DNA of 64,000 nt from Flavobacteriaceae bacterium UBA1903 (GCA_002337605.1 DDGL01000011.1:60011-124010); one strand, 5' to 3'; positions 1-9,611 are shown, counted from the stretch's first letter. A program made the numbers and translations. The notes: generated by a model from the sequence alone, not told the origin.

Positions 1-1340
1 TAAACATTACCTCCAATAGCGGAAGCCTGTGGGGCGATTATGAAACCATGGGAAGCCTTAACTCCCTAGATAATTTAGGAAATCTAGTAAATGTATCGAG
101 TCTGGAAGCCCTAAAAGGCCTTGAAGGCCTTGGCGAACTAGGGGATTTGTTTACAGCAGACTGGAATATAAATGTGCCAAAAATTCCAGAAATGGAAGCC
201 ATGCCAAAATGGCCCTTTGGTGAGCAAAATACGATCTTAAAAAAGGGAGAATCTTACAACAGGTACAACTATAAAGACAAAGTTTCCTTTACGTTCGATA
301 GAGACGCTTATGAACAAGATAAAAAGGCCTATGTTGCAAAGTTGAATAAGAAATACAACACTAAAGCAACAGTGGCTGAAACAGACGATTGGTTAAAAAA
401 TCTTGACAATTGGAGTAAAATCTTTGAAAAGCGCATGGAAGCCTGGGGTGAAAACTTTGGAAAGTCTTTCGAAATGAATTTTGGTAAAGACTTCGAAAAA
501 AGAATGGAAGCCTGGGGAGAAAAATTTGGAGAGGAGTTTGGAAAGCAGATGGAATCCTGGGGTGAAAACTTCGGAAAAGACATGGAAAAATGGGGGGAGC
601 AATTTGGTAAAGACGCCGAAGAATGGGCTAAGCAGTTTGATGGGAATTACTCCAAAAAGGAAGTTATGGATGAAAATGGAAATAAAACCACCATTATAAG
701 AGCCAATAAAAGTGACACTAAGGGCGATAAAAATTTTAAGAAAGCCAAAAAAACGATCATCATCAGGATGCCAAAAAATACCAAGACAGATATAAATGTA
801 CGTCACGGTGAAATTAAAATGGCAGACGTTACAAATGTTAGAGCAACATTGAATTATGCCGCGTTAACAGCAAACAGTATTGATGGGGGGAAGACCCTCA
901 TCAATGCTGCTTATGCACCGGTACAAGTAGATTACTGGGGTGGGGGAGTGTTGGCCGTGCAATACGTAGACAACTGTCAATTAAACTCGGTTGATACAAT
1001 TAATCTGCAAGCCAATTCCAGCAATGTAGTTATTAACGAACTTAAAAATGAAGCCTATATTAAAGGGTTTATTGGCAGTTTGTTTATTGATAATGTATCC
1101 TCTGATTTTACTTCTATAGATGTGTTTCTGGACGATACCAACGCTATTATTGAAATGCCTTCAAACCCATATACGTTCTTTTTTAACGGAAGAAAATCCA
1201 CACTGCTCTATCCCAAAGTTTTAGAGACCACAAACTCAAAAGAATACGGAAGAGTTTTAGTTCGGGGTTTTAATAAAAAGAAAGATGCCCCTCGTTCGCT
1301 TACCATTAATGCCAACTATAGCAATATAAGACTACAGTAG
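1..1340 (+). CDS. Surface-type protein with WG-rich repeats, 5'-truncated
   Basis: The reading frame is already open at base 3 and runs to TAG at 1338-1340, so the start lies upstream of the window. The first in-frame ATG (48) is followed by no signal peptide and is probably internal. The visible part has three zones: a Leu/Asn/Gly-rich stretch (about 50-160); a charged amphipathic stretch with repeated units like MEAWGENFGK (about 420-640); and a C-terminal half of short alternating hydrophobic and polar segments, suggesting a repetitive beta structure like that of the adhesin-like DUF4097/GIN-type domains. No catalytic motif is visible. In flavobacteria such proteins often follow ECF sigma and anti-sigma genes, but that context is outside the window. 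Function unknown; an envelope or surface role is inferred. Confidence 0.75.
   Translation, partial: NITSNSGSLWGDYETMGSLNSLDNLGNLVNVSSLEALKGLEGLGELGDLFTADWNINVPKIPEMEAMPKWPFGEQNTILKKGESYNRYNYKDKVSFTFDRDAYEQDKKAYVAKLNKKYNTKATVAETDDWLKNLDNWSKIFEKRMEAWGENFGKSFEMNFGKDFEKRMEAWGEKFGEEFGKQMESWGENFGKDMEKWGEQFGKDAEEWAKQFDGNYSKKEVMDENGNKTTIIRANKSDTKGDKNFKKAKKTIIIRMPKNTKTDINVRHGEIKMADVTNVRATLNYAALTANSIDGGKTLINAAYAPVQVDYWGGGVLAVQYVDNCQLNSVDTINLQANSSNVVINELKNEAYIKGFIGSLFIDNVSSDFTSIDVFLDDTNAIIEMPSNPYTFFFNGRKSTLLYPKVLETTNSKEYGRVLVRGFNKKKDAPRSLTINANYSNIRLQ
435..640 (+). repeat. Coding repeats of the MEAWGENFGK type
   Basis: Within the first gene, units reading Met-Glu-x-Trp-Gly-Glu-x-Phe-Gly-Lys start at 435, 504, 549 and 582, with a degenerate copy near 615. 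The steps are 69, 45 and 33 nt, that is 23, 15 and 11 residues, so the units share a core but not a fixed period. Each unit alternates charged residues with Trp and Phe, as expected for an amphipathic helix. Confidence 0.7.
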
Positions 1341-1400
1341 TTTTATTACCTGATAACATCTATCCCCAAACGTTTCAATTGAAAACCTTTCAAACAAAAA

Positions 1401-1422
1401 ACCCCGAAATATCTTCCGGGGT
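1401..1422 (-). terminator. Intrinsic terminator between convergent genes
   Basis: An ACCCCG/CGGGGT stem with a short AT-rich loop. On the minus strand it is followed by TTTTTTG, so it best serves the minus-strand T9SS gene ending at 1450. On the plus strand the following T-run is weak. Confidence 0.75.
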
Positions 1423-1449
1423 CTTATAAATTCTAAATCGAAAAAAGCG

Positions 1450-4400
1450 TTACTGCTTCAATAGCTTGTAAGATTTAGAAACGCCTCTTACGGTTACATT
1501 CACGATATACACACCAGCTTTAAGTGTTGAAATATTAAGACTTGCATTGCTTGTAGCAATCTTAGTTTGCATTATTTGCTGGCCAGTAATAGCATAGATT
1601 TCAACAGAATCTATTACTTCGTTTGTTGAAATATTTAACACATCTTTAGCAGGATTTGGAAATAGTATAACTTCATCCACTGTAGTATTTTCTGAAATAC
1701 CTAACACGGTAGTTGGTGCTAGTTTAAGCACGAACCCTACGTTGCTATTGTTACTGTCCCTTCCTGTTCCAACAACGGTAGACCCATCTGCCGAAATATC
1801 TAATGGTAAAGAAAGAGTGACCCCTTGTGTGTCTATACCTAAAGATGTAGCGTATTCATTTAGGTCTTGAATCCCAATACCTTCAATCCAAATAAATCCT
1901 TGCCCAAACACAGCGGGAACACCGTTAGGTCTATAACTTCCAACTACAATACTGCCATCTTCATTTAAACCATTGGCAAGTCCTCTATATCCTGGAGAAA
2001 GGGGTGGTCCTATGTTTTCCACACCTGTAGTTTCACTCCAGCGATATGCTTGAAAATTATTCGCAAAACTACCTTCACCAGCAGCCCATAAACCGTCATT
2101 AGACACAGCCTCCACTGCTCCTAATGGATCTCCATTTGTATTAGCAACTAGTTGTTGCTCACCATTTGTCCATACAGCTCCCTGTCTAAAACCAGATGCA
2201 GAATCTTGCCAACCACCAATAACAGTACCGTCCAGATTGGTTGCATTCGCTCTAGAAAAAGCACCAACAACGGTAGAGCCAAGGTCTACTACTCCTTCGG
2301 TTTCTGTCCAGCGTACCGCATGTGGAGTATTGTCTGTTGCGGTATACCCTAATCCCACTATGGTGCTAGCGTCACCCGAAATGGCGTGGCTAGAGGTAGA
2401 TTCACCACCACCATCAATACCGCCAAGCCCTCCAAGAGGAGTCCATGTTTGTGTAGCTACATCGTACATGCTCAGTTCAATTAAACCAGATGTAGTATTT
2501 AAGGAACTGGCTCCTATTGTCAATCCGTCATCCGAGATTCCGGTTTTACCACCAATACCTGGGGCAGGAACTACACCTCCAATTGTTTCAAAACCATTGG
2601 TTTCATTCCATAAAAAGTGTGTTGTAGTATCATATCCAGCAGCCGATGAACCATTGTAGTTTACCGAGGAGACAAAACCTGTTGTTGGTAAAAGTATGAG
2701 CGCACCATCACTTGGCGCAATGTTTATGCTTACATTTAGGTTAAATAGTAAAAAGCCGCCAGCGTCTGCACCACTTGCTCCTGTTGCGTGAATGGCCACA
2801 TAATACTCTCCTGTGCTTGAAGGAGTGAAAGTTTCAGAAGCAGTATAGGCCATACTCTCCAAATCATTTCCGTTGTTGGTTCCTGGAAATTCTCCTTGCT
2901 GAAGGATGTCGCTATACGTAGCCAATGTTTCTACAATGGCATCACTGTTTTGTGCGTCTGTGATTACTAATTCAAAGTTTTCTGAAGCGGTAATGTTCCC
3001 TAAATTTAGTGAATTATAGTCTAATTCTATAAGGTATTCGGTTGCTTCGCTGAGCGTGATCGCTTTTGAAAAGGCCCAATCATCTTTTTCTTGCTGTGAT
3101 ACATTATTTGGGATCAAAGTTAAGATAGGATCGTTGGTTCCATCTCCATCAATATCTACACTTTCATTAAATGTCCATTCAGGGGCTTGTATATCTGTAT
3201 TTTCATAATCCCAGCACTCTGGAGTTCCAGCACTAAAATCTTCAGAATAGGGAAGCATTGCAGGCTCGTTACATAGGGGTACCACAGGCTCTGTGTTAAT
3301 ACCTACATCGAATAGTAGTAGTCCACCCCCTTGAGCCGAAGCATCGATTGCATGGATACCTACATAATATGTTCCCGAAGAAGTTGGGGTAAATCCTTCT
3401 TCTGCCAAATAAGCCTGCGATTTAAGATCATTTCCATTATTGTTTCCAGGAAATTCACCTTCTTGAAAGATATCTTGATATGTGTTTAATAATTCTTGAA
3501 AAGGTGCTGTAGAAGCTTGTGCATCCAAAACCCATAATTCAAAATTTTCAATGGACGTGGCATTTCCCAAATTAACAGCGTTGTAATGAGATGATACATA
3601 ATACGTGGTTCCAGCCTCTAGTTGTACTGCTCTTGAAAATACCCAGTCATCTTTTTCAGGGAATTGAACACCAGGAGAAATATTGCTGTACAACGGATCG
3701 TTAGTGCCATCACCATCTATATCTACAGTATCGTTATATGACCATACGGGCGCAATGCCGTCGGTGTCTTCAATAGCAAAACACGGTGGATCTCCTGCAC
3801 TAAGGTCTTCAAAATAGGGGACAGGGGCTGGTGTACAACCCGGCGCAACCTCATCTACCAAAACATTAAAAAGGAAAAATCCCCCTGCCTCAGTACCATT
3901 GGTTCCCAAGGCGTGAATGGCCACATAAAAGTCTCCTGTGGTAGTTGGTGTAAATGTTTCGGAAGCGGTGTAGGCCTGTGTTTTTATGTCGTTCCCATCG
4001 TTCTGACCGGGAAATGTTCCCTGCTGAAGAAAATCGTTGTACGTGCCTATTACAGTACTGAAAGTTGCGGTAGAGCTAGGAGCATCGGTAATAACCAGCT
4101 CGAAGTTTTCTGAAGCTGTGGCAGGGCCTAGGTTAAAAGCGTTGTAGGCCACCTCGATAGAATATTGTGTGTTCGCCGTCATTGCTATTTTTCTCGCAAA
4201 GACCCAATCGTCTTTTTGTGTAGTAGAAATATTTGGCGGTATCGTAACCATAACGGGGTCGTTGGTGCCGTTTCCTGTTATATCCACACCATCGTTGTAG
4301 GTCCAAACAGGATTCATATTGTCTGTGTCTTCGTATTCCCAGCATTCCGGTGTTCCGGTGCTAAAGTCTTCGGAATATGGAAGTGTAGCCGCTATGGAGC

Positions 4401-4464
4401 AATCTTGCGCGAGCGAGGCAACCATTCCTAAAATTAATAATAAGGTAGTAAGTAAATGTTTCAT
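1450..4464 (-). CDS. Secreted T9SS-sorted protein with three repeats and HAF-type repeats
   Basis: This 1004-residue protein starts with a clear signal peptide (hydrophobic core, cleavage probably after SLAQ near residue 20). Three homologous modules of about 190 residues follow, each opening with Cys, then PYxED and a CWxxEDTD-like motif, and containing a D-x-D/N-G-D-G-T-ND segment that could bind calcium. Residues about 600-900 carry short repeats such as GISDDGLTIGAS and FLWNETNGFETIGG, typical of the 'extracellular repeat, HAF family'. The last 75 residues (LFPNPAKDVLNIS to the terminal KLLKQ) form a type A T9SS sorting domain. Known of the family: such domains direct export across the outer membrane and cell-surface attachment or release. 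The ligand of the modules is unknown. Confidence 0.9.
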   Translation of the reverse strand: MKHLLTTLLLILGMVASLAQDCSIAATLPYSEDFSTGTPECWEYEDTDNMNPVWTYNDGVDITGNGTNDPVMVTIPPNISTTQKDDWVFARKIAMTANTQYSIEVAYNAFNLGPATASENFELVITDAPSSTATFSTVIGTYNDFLQQGTFPGQNDGNDIKTQAYTASETFTPTTTGDFYVAIHALGTNGTEAGGFFLFNVLVDEVAPGCTPAPVPYFEDLSAGDPPCFAIEDTDGIAPVWSYNDTVDIDGDGTNDPLYSNISPGVQFPEKDDWVFSRAVQLEAGTTYYVSSHYNAVNLGNATSIENFELWVLDAQASTAPFQELLNTYQDIFQEGEFPGNNNGNDLKSQAYLAEEGFTPTSSGTYYVGIHAIDASAQGGGLLLFDVGINTEPVVPLCNEPAMLPYSEDFSAGTPECWDYENTDIQAPEWTFNESVDIDGDGTNDPILTLIPNNVSQQEKDDWAFSKAITLSEATEYLIELDYNSLNLGNITASENFELVITDAQNSDAIVETLATYSDILQQGEFPGTNNGNDLESMAYTASETFTPSSTGEYYVAIHATGASGADAGGFLLFNLNVSINIAPSDGALILLPTTGFVSSVNYNGSSAAGYDTTTHFLWNETNGFETIGGVVPAPGIGGKTGISDDGLTIGASSLNTTSGLIELSMYDVATQTWTPLGGLGGIDGGGESTSSHAISGDASTIVGLGYTATDNTPHAVRWTETEGVVDLGSTVVGAFSRANATNLDGTVIGGWQDSASGFRQGAVWTNGEQQLVANTNGDPLGAVEAVSNDGLWAAGEGSFANNFQAYRWSETTGVENIGPPLSPGYRGLANGLNEDGSIVVGSYRPNGVPAVFGQGFIWIEGIGIQDLNEYATSLGIDTQGVTLSLPLDISADGSTVVGTGRDSNNSNVGFVLKLAPTTVLGISENTTVDEVILFPNPAKDVLNISTNEVIDSVEIYAITGQQIMQTKIATSNASLNISTLKAGVYIVNVTVRGVSKSYKLLKQ

Positions 4465-4558
4465 TGCATAAAAGTTTATAGTATGCAGCGAATATATTTA
4501 GAATAGTAAGGGGTTTGGGTTAATGAACGGTTAACGGTTAAAATTAATACACTGAAAA

Positions 4559-5035
4559 CTAACTCCTTCTCATAAAGATGGCAACGATTGCCGAAACAAC
4601 CAGTCCGCCACCCAAAGCACCAAAAGCCGACTGCCAGATATAATTGGTAATATTGAAGTAATCATTTGCTTTGGTACGCGTCATGACATCATTGGTGACC
4701 GAATACTCAATTACGTTGTTGAAATATTCTGGCGTAATATAATTGTGCGTAATGTACTGTGCCAAGGGTGAAAGCAAGGCAACAAATAGCGCCATTTTTG
4801 CCCCCGTTATGAATCCCTGAAGCCAGGTCATTTTTTTGTCGTAATGCCTTCTTCTTTTTTCTCGCATTACCAACACATACATCAATATGGCAAAAGGAAT
4901 AAAAAGGAGGGTAAGCCAATAATGATTTGCAATATTTTCTTCGTGCCATCCCAGAGTTTTTTCAAACAGCATCCAGGCTAACATGGTGATTGTAAAGATG
5001 ATTGCCCACTTTAATTCAATTTTTATTGCCTTCAT
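4559..5035 (-). CDS. DUF4199 membrane protein
   Basis: I place the start at the ATG at 5033-5035 (MKAIKIEL), because the reading frame upstream adds non-conserved residues; the product is then 158 residues. Four hydrophobic segments are visible: two near the N-terminus, one at about residues 80-100 and one at the C-terminus (GALGGGLVVSAIVAIF). This arrangement and the motif around LQGFITGAKMA match the DUF4199 family of small inner-membrane proteins common in Bacteroidota. No function is established. It lies downstream of the DUF4377 lipoprotein gene but is separated from it by a strong terminator, so it is probably transcribed on its own. Confidence 0.75.
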   Translation of the reverse strand: MKAIKIELKWAIIFTITMLAWMLFEKTLGWHEENIANHYWLTLLFIPFAILMYVLVMREKRRRHYDKKMTWLQGFITGAKMALFVALLSPLAQYITHNYITPEYFNNVIEYSVTNDVMTRTKANDYFNITNYIWQSAFGALGGGLVVSAIVAIFMRRS

Positions 5036-5072
5036 AGTATTTGTTAGATTCTTAACAGCAAGATACAAAAAA

Positions 5073-5106
5073 ACAGCACCCAAGAAATAGTATTCTAAGG
5101 TGCTGT
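5073..5106 (-). terminator. Intrinsic terminator of the DUF4377 gene
   Basis: A perfect 8-bp stem (ACAGCACC/GGTGCTGT) with an 18-nt spacer, followed on the minus strand by seven T residues. It lies 20 nt after the stop of the minus-strand lipoprotein gene. Confidence 0.85.
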
Positions 5107-5125
5107 GAATTTTTATAACTATTTT

Positions 5126-5680
5126 TTAATATAAGCTTTGCAGCACATACGTCCCATCGGGCCCATGGGTAAATGTGCCTGTAGCAGCTTCCTGGTTTGG
5201 CGTCACGTTTTCTAATTGAGCGCAAAGGTTCTGACATTCAATTGCAATTTCCTGACTTAAAATAAACCCATTTGTAGAGGTGCCTCTTACAAATGATATA
5301 TAGCCCACACCATTTACAAATCGCGCCACGGGGATTTCAAAAGTAGCTTGTGGGGAAACCTGTGTTTTTTCATTTTCTGAAACGAACTCATAAGAAACGG
5401 TTGCGGCATCCGTACCAGCATTTTCAGTACTAGTTTTCTTTGCGGTGATGGTATAGGTAAAACCAGGTTCAAAGTCAAAATTCTTAATGGAGGCTGCTCC
5501 TTCAAATGAATCACCACCCATAGCAGTATTTTCCTGAATTAAAAACTGGGTTCCATTAAGGACTGAAGTTGTCTTATAGTGGTTCACAAATAAGGTTACC
5601 TCTTCATTGGTAATCTGTTCGTCGTCTGCACTACATGCAAAAAGAAGGGCCGCAGCACAAATTAAAAGTGTCTTTTTCAT
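5126..5680 (-). CDS. DUF4377 lipoprotein
   Basis: I choose the ATG giving MKKTLLICAAALLFACS because it begins a lipoprotein signal peptide with lipobox LFAC (Cys near residue 16); the nine codons upstream are not needed. The mature part, about 165 residues, contains a central segment with FEGAASIKNFDFEPGFTYTI, which fits DUF4377 (a glycine-phenylalanine core followed by a 'PGxxY' strand). A second half with two Cys (EIAIECQNLCAQ) follows. Proteins of this family are small periplasmic or outer-membrane-anchored lipoproteins of unknown function. Strong terminators lie on both sides, so it is probably monocistronic. Confidence 0.75.
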   Translation of the reverse strand: MKKTLLICAAALLFACSADDEQITNEEVTLFVNHYKTTSVLNGTQFLIQENTAMGGDSFEGAASIKNFDFEPGFTYTITAKKTSTENAGTDAATVSYEFVSENEKTQVSPQATFEIPVARFVNGVGYISFVRGTSTNGFILSQEIAIECQNLCAQLENVTPNQEAATGTFTHGPDGTYVLQSLY

Positions 5681-5775
5681 AATTATTTTTTTACTTGAAT
5701 AAGTCACAAAAAAGATACCAAAAAAAATCTGTTTGCTCAGCTGCTAGCTTGTAGAATGCTATGCTTGTAGAAAAA

Positions 5776-5811
5776 AAAGCGTTCAAGATCATTACCAACC
5801 TTGAACGCTTT
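5776..5811 (-). terminator. Intrinsic terminator of secA
   Basis: A 12-bp perfect stem (AAAGCGTTCAAG with CTTGAACGCTTT) and 12-nt loop. On the minus strand it runs into TTTTTTTTC. It lies just after the secA stop codon. Confidence 0.9.
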
Positions 5812-5832
5812 CTAAATTTATCTATTATCTAA

Positions 5833-8800
5833 TTAATGATCCGTCAGTACCCATTCTCCTTTAGCAATTAAAGGAAGGGCTTGTTTGTACTTCACTTCTT
5901 TGCTTTCACCACTCATCACATGTTTGATGGTAACTCTATCGTTACGACCAATTTTTGGTTGCTCGCGTACAATAGTTTCGGTTACTTGTGGTTGCTGGCG
6001 TTGCGTTTGTCCTGCGGCTCGGGACTCTGCAGCACGTTCGTCCAGATTCTGGATTTCTTCTTTCTGCTCGCTCAGTTTTTCCTTTGGACGTACTTGACGC
6101 GCTTCACGAATCTGTTGCTGATTTTCCTGCGGAAGCTCTCCTTTAAACAAGAATGAAATAACCTCTTTATTTACCTTTACGATCATTTCTTTGAAGAGTT
6201 CAAAAGCTTCAAATTTGTAGATCAATAAGGGGTCTTTCTGCTCGTGTACCGCTAGCTGAACCGACTGCTTCAACTCATCCATTTTACGTAAATGTGTTTT
6301 CCACGAGTCGTCTATGATGGCCAGGGTAATGTTCTTTTCAAAATCGTTTACCAGTTGTGTACCTTCAGTTTCATACGCCTTTTCAAGATCTGTGGCTACA
6401 TTAATGGTCTTTACGCCATCTGTAAACGGAACTAAAATACGCTGGTATTGTTCTTTGTGGTTTTCGTACACATTTCTAATCACTGGGAAGGCCATTTCAG
6501 CATTACGCGCCATCTTGTCTTTGTAATGCTGGAAAGCTGCTTTGTATACTTTCCCTGCGATTTGCTGTATGCCCATCGCTTCAAATTCGTCTGCAGTGAC
6601 AGGAGAACTCATAGAGAAATAGCGGATCAGTTCAAACTCAAAGTTCTTATAGTCCTGCGCTAGTTTGTTGCCTTCGGTAATTACTTCAGCAGTATCGTAG
6701 ATCATATTGGCTACATCTACTCGCAACCTTTCACCAAACAACGCATTGTAACGACGCTTGTACACCACTTCACGCTGGGCGTTCATCACATCATCATACT
6801 CCAGCAGTCGCTTTCTAATTCCGAAGTTATTCTCTTCTACTTTTTTCTGCGCGCGCTCAATAGATTTTGAGATCATACTGTGCTGAATCACTTCTCCTTC
6901 CTTCAAGCCCATACGGTCCATCATTTTGGCAATTCGCTCACTTCCAAAGAGACGCATTAAGTTGTCCTCTAACGAAACATAGAACTGCGAACTTCCAGGA
7001 TCTCCCTGACGTCCACTACGACCTCGTAACTGTCTGTCTACACGACGGCTGTCGTGACGCTCTGTACCTACAATGGCCAAACCTCCGGCATCTTTAACTG
7101 CTTTACTCAATTTAATATCGGTACCACGACCCGCCATATTGGTGGCAATGGTTACCATCCCGCTATTTCCAGCTTCCGAAACAATATCTGCCTCACGTTT
7201 GTGGAGTTTTGCGTTCAATACATTGTGCGGAATGTTACGAATGCTCAACATACGGCTCAGTAATTCTGAAATCTCTACCGACGTTGTACCAATTAGTACA
7301 GGACGTCCGGCTTTTGAAAGCTCTGTCACCTCATCGATTACCGCATTGTATTTTTCACGTTTTGTTTTATAAATTTTGTCCTCACGATCGTCACGGGCAA
7401 TAGGACGGTTGGTTGGTATTTCTACTACATCCAGTTTATAGATCTCCCACAACTCACCAGCTTCAGTAACCGCAGTACCCGTCATCCCGGATAGCTTGTT
7501 GTACATTCTAAAGTAATTCTGAAGCGTAATGGTAGCAAAGGTTTGCGTCATCGCTTCGATCTTTACATCTTCTTTTGCTTCGATCGCCTGGTGCAATCCG
7601 TCACTGTAACGACGCCCGTCCATAATACGTCCGGTTTGCTCGTCTACGATCATTACTTTGTTTTCCATCACTACATACTGGTCGTCTTTTTCGAACAATG
7701 CGTAGGCTTTCAACAACTGACTCATAGTGTGGATTCGCTCGCTTTTCACTCCAAAATCACGGAAGAGCACTTCTTTTTCTGCTGCTTCCTCTTCTGGAGA
7801 AAGTCCTTTGTTTTCGATCTTGGCGATTTCGGTACCTATTTCAGGCATCACGAAGAAGTCTGGATTGTCTGTCCCGGAAAGGTATTCAATCCCTTTATCG
7901 GTCAATTCGATCTGGTTATTTTTTTCGTCTATTACAAAATACAGTTCCGCATCTACCTTTGGCATCTCGCGGTTGTTATCCTGCATATAGAAATTTTCAG
8001 TTTTCTGAAGGATTTGTTTTATACCTTCTTCAGATAAGAATTTAATGAGCGCTTTGTTCTTTGGAAGTCCACGGAATACTCTGTACAATTGAAATCCTCC
8101 TTCTTTGGTATCTCCATCGGCAATTAGCTTTTTTGCTTCGGCTAACACTCCTGTCAACATCTTTTTCTGAACGTTTACGATGTCGTTAATTTTCGGTTTT
8201 AGTTCATTAAACTCGTGACGGTCGCCTTCCGGAACGGGGCCAGAGATAATCAATGGAGTACGGGCATCATCGATCAATACACTATCCACCTCATCTACAA
8301 TGGCGTAGTGGTGTGGGCGTTGTACGAGATCTCCAGGCGCGTGTGCCATATTATCACGAAGGTAATCGAAACCAAATTCGTTGTTGGTTCCGTAGGTAAT
8401 ATCTGCGTTGTATGCTTTACGGCGTTCGTTACTATTTGGACGATGGTAGTCTATACAGTCTACGGTCATTCCGTGGAACTCAAAAATAGGAGCCATCCAC
8501 GCACTATCACGTTTTGCCAGGTAATCGTTTACGGTTACCAAATGCACTCCATTTCCGGCAAGCGCATTTAAATATACAGGAAGCGTCGCCACAAGCGTTT
8601 TACCTTCTCCCGTATGCATTTCTGCTACTTTTCCCTGATGAAGCGCAACACCCCCAATAAGTTGCACATCGTAATGCACCATATCCCAGGTTATTTCTTT
8701 ACCGGCAGCATCCCAGGAGTTTTTCCAAACAGCTTTGTCTCCTTCCAGCGTTACATACTCTTTGTCTCCGGATAGTTCACGGTCAAAAGGAGTAGCGGCA

Positions 8801-9192
8801 ACTTCCAGCGTTGTGTTTTCTTTAAAACGTTTAGCGGTTTCTTTAATTACGGCGAAGGCTTCAGGAAGAATTTCATCCAGGGTTTTCTTTTCAACCTCGT
8901 AGCGGTCTTTTTTAAGGGCGTCCATCTGGTTGTAGATGTCTTCCTTCTTATCGATATCTTCCTCGGCATTGGCTTGCGTTTGAAGTTCGTCTATCTGCTT
9001 TTGAATATCGGCCTGATCTTCTTTAATTTTAGTTCGGAAGAAATCACTCTTAGCGCGCAACTCGTCTATAGAAAGAGCAGCAATAGGTGCTTCGTGTTTT
9101 TTTATTTGATCTACATACGGCTGTATATCGCCTATGTCTTTTTTGGATTTATCTCCTACAAATACTTTTAAAATGTTATCTAAAAATGCCAT
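5833..9192 (-). CDS. secA: Protein translocase ATPase SecA
   Basis: SecA is the cytoplasmic ATPase that pushes unfolded preproteins through SecYEG. I start at the ATG giving MAFLDNILKVFVGDKSKKD, the usual Bacteroidota N-terminus, which gives 1119 residues, long for SecA but normal in this phylum. Visible motifs: Walker A MHTGEGKTLVA (about residue 190-200), Walker B-like IVDEVDSVLID, motif TNMAGRGTDIKL with VGTERHDSRRVDRQLRGRSGRQGDPG (arginine-finger region, split here from a longer run), and the helical scaffold/wing region. The extreme C-terminus (RVTIKHVMSGESKEVKYKQ) has none of the Cys/His pairs of the SecB-binding zinc domain. A strong terminator follows. The leader carries an AAAAGAGA/TCTCTTTT hairpin at 9222-9240. 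Confidence 0.98.
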   Translation of the reverse strand: MAFLDNILKVFVGDKSKKDIGDIQPYVDQIKKHEAPIAALSIDELRAKSDFFRTKIKEDQADIQKQIDELQTQANAEEDIDKKEDIYNQMDALKKDRYEVEKKTLDEILPEAFAVIKETAKRFKENTTLEVAATPFDRELSGDKEYVTLEGDKAVWKNSWDAAGKEITWDMVHYDVQLIGGVALHQGKVAEMHTGEGKTLVATLPVYLNALAGNGVHLVTVNDYLAKRDSAWMAPIFEFHGMTVDCIDYHRPNSNERRKAYNADITYGTNNEFGFDYLRDNMAHAPGDLVQRPHHYAIVDEVDSVLIDDARTPLIISGPVPEGDRHEFNELKPKINDIVNVQKKMLTGVLAEAKKLIADGDTKEGGFQLYRVFRGLPKNKALIKFLSEEGIKQILQKTENFYMQDNNREMPKVDAELYFVIDEKNNQIELTDKGIEYLSGTDNPDFFVMPEIGTEIAKIENKGLSPEEEAAEKEVLFRDFGVKSERIHTMSQLLKAYALFEKDDQYVVMENKVMIVDEQTGRIMDGRRYSDGLHQAIEAKEDVKIEAMTQTFATITLQNYFRMYNKLSGMTGTAVTEAGELWEIYKLDVVEIPTNRPIARDDREDKIYKTKREKYNAVIDEVTELSKAGRPVLIGTTSVEISELLSRMLSIRNIPHNVLNAKLHKREADIVSEAGNSGMVTIATNMAGRGTDIKLSKAVKDAGGLAIVGTERHDSRRVDRQLRGRSGRQGDPGSSQFYVSLEDNLMRLFGSERIAKMMDRMGLKEGEVIQHSMISKSIERAQKKVEENNFGIRKRLLEYDDVMNAQREVVYKRRYNALFGERLRVDVANMIYDTAEVITEGNKLAQDYKNFEFELIRYFSMSSPVTADEFEAMGIQQIAGKVYKAAFQHYKDKMARNAEMAFPVIRNVYENHKEQYQRILVPFTDGVKTINVATDLEKAYETEGTQLVNDFEKNITLAIIDDSWKTHLRKMDELKQSVQLAVHEQKDPLLIYKFEAFELFKEMIVKVNKEVISFLFKGELPQENQQQIREARQVRPKEKLSEQKEEIQNLDERAAESRAAGQTQRQQPQVTETIVREQPKIGRNDRVTIKHVMSGESKEVKYKQALPLIAKGEWVLTDH

Positions 9193-9330
9193 AATTATCG
9201 TTCGGTTAAACGCTCGCTTTAAAAAGAGAAACTCTCTTTTCAATAAAGTACAAAAAAACGGTTAAAAAACCACATTAACAAGCGGATTAACGCTTGAAAT
9301 TGTTTTTGTCTTTGCTGTTGTTGAGCAAAA

Positions 9331-9359
9331 AAAAAGTCTCAATACAATTGAGACTTTTT
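9331..9359 (-). terminator. Intrinsic terminator of the DUF2795 gene
   Basis: A perfect 12-bp stem (AAAAAGTCTCAA with TTGAGACTTTTT) and 5-nt loop. On the minus strand it continues into a run of nine T residues. Confidence 0.9.
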
Positions 9360-9389
9360 GAGTTATGTTATTTACTGCCAGGCAGTATG

Positions 9390-9611
9390 TTAATATTCAT
9401 CTTCATTCCACAGATAATCGTCGTCTGTGGGGTAATCTGGCCAAATTTCTTCAATAGAGTCATAGCTGTCACCTTCGTCTTCAATAGCCTGAAGGTTTTC
9501 AACAACTTCTAATGGGGCTCCCGTTCTAATAGCATAATCTATTAGCTCGTCTTTTGTTGCCGGCCAGGGCGCATCACTTAAATAAGATGCTAATTCTAAA
9601 GTCCAGTACAT
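9390..9611 (-). CDS. Small acidic DUF2795 protein
   Basis: A 73-residue protein. The N-terminal half (YWTLELASYLSDAPWPATKD then ELIDYAIRTGAP) fits DUF2795, a short helical domain. The C-terminal half is very acidic and ends in DDDYLWNEDEY. Known of the family: small soluble proteins, usually without assigned function; in flavobacteria this short form with an acidic tail is common near secA. It has its own promoter-like site and terminator, so it is probably a separate, well-expressed unit. Confidence 0.85.
   Translation of the reverse strand: MYWTLELASYLSDAPWPATKDELIDYAIRTGAPLEVVENLQAIEDEGDSYDSIEEIWPDYPTDDDYLWNEDEY

Noticed and set aside
48..50. ATG at 48 as the true start of the first gene
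   Set aside because: The frame is open to the window edge and no signal peptide follows this ATG, although the product looks exported.
393..806. A 137-residue minus-strand frame opposite the WG-rich repeats
   Set aside because: It mirrors the coding repeats of the plus-strand gene and has no independent support.
2237..2659. A 140-residue plus-strand frame opposite the T9SS protein
   Set aside because: Pro/Ser-rich product antisense to the repeats, explained by codon bias of the real gene.
7543..8037. A 164-residue plus-strand reading frame opposite secA
   Set aside because: It is antisense to the conserved secA ATPase region, with no signal, motif or promoter; it arises from secA codon use.
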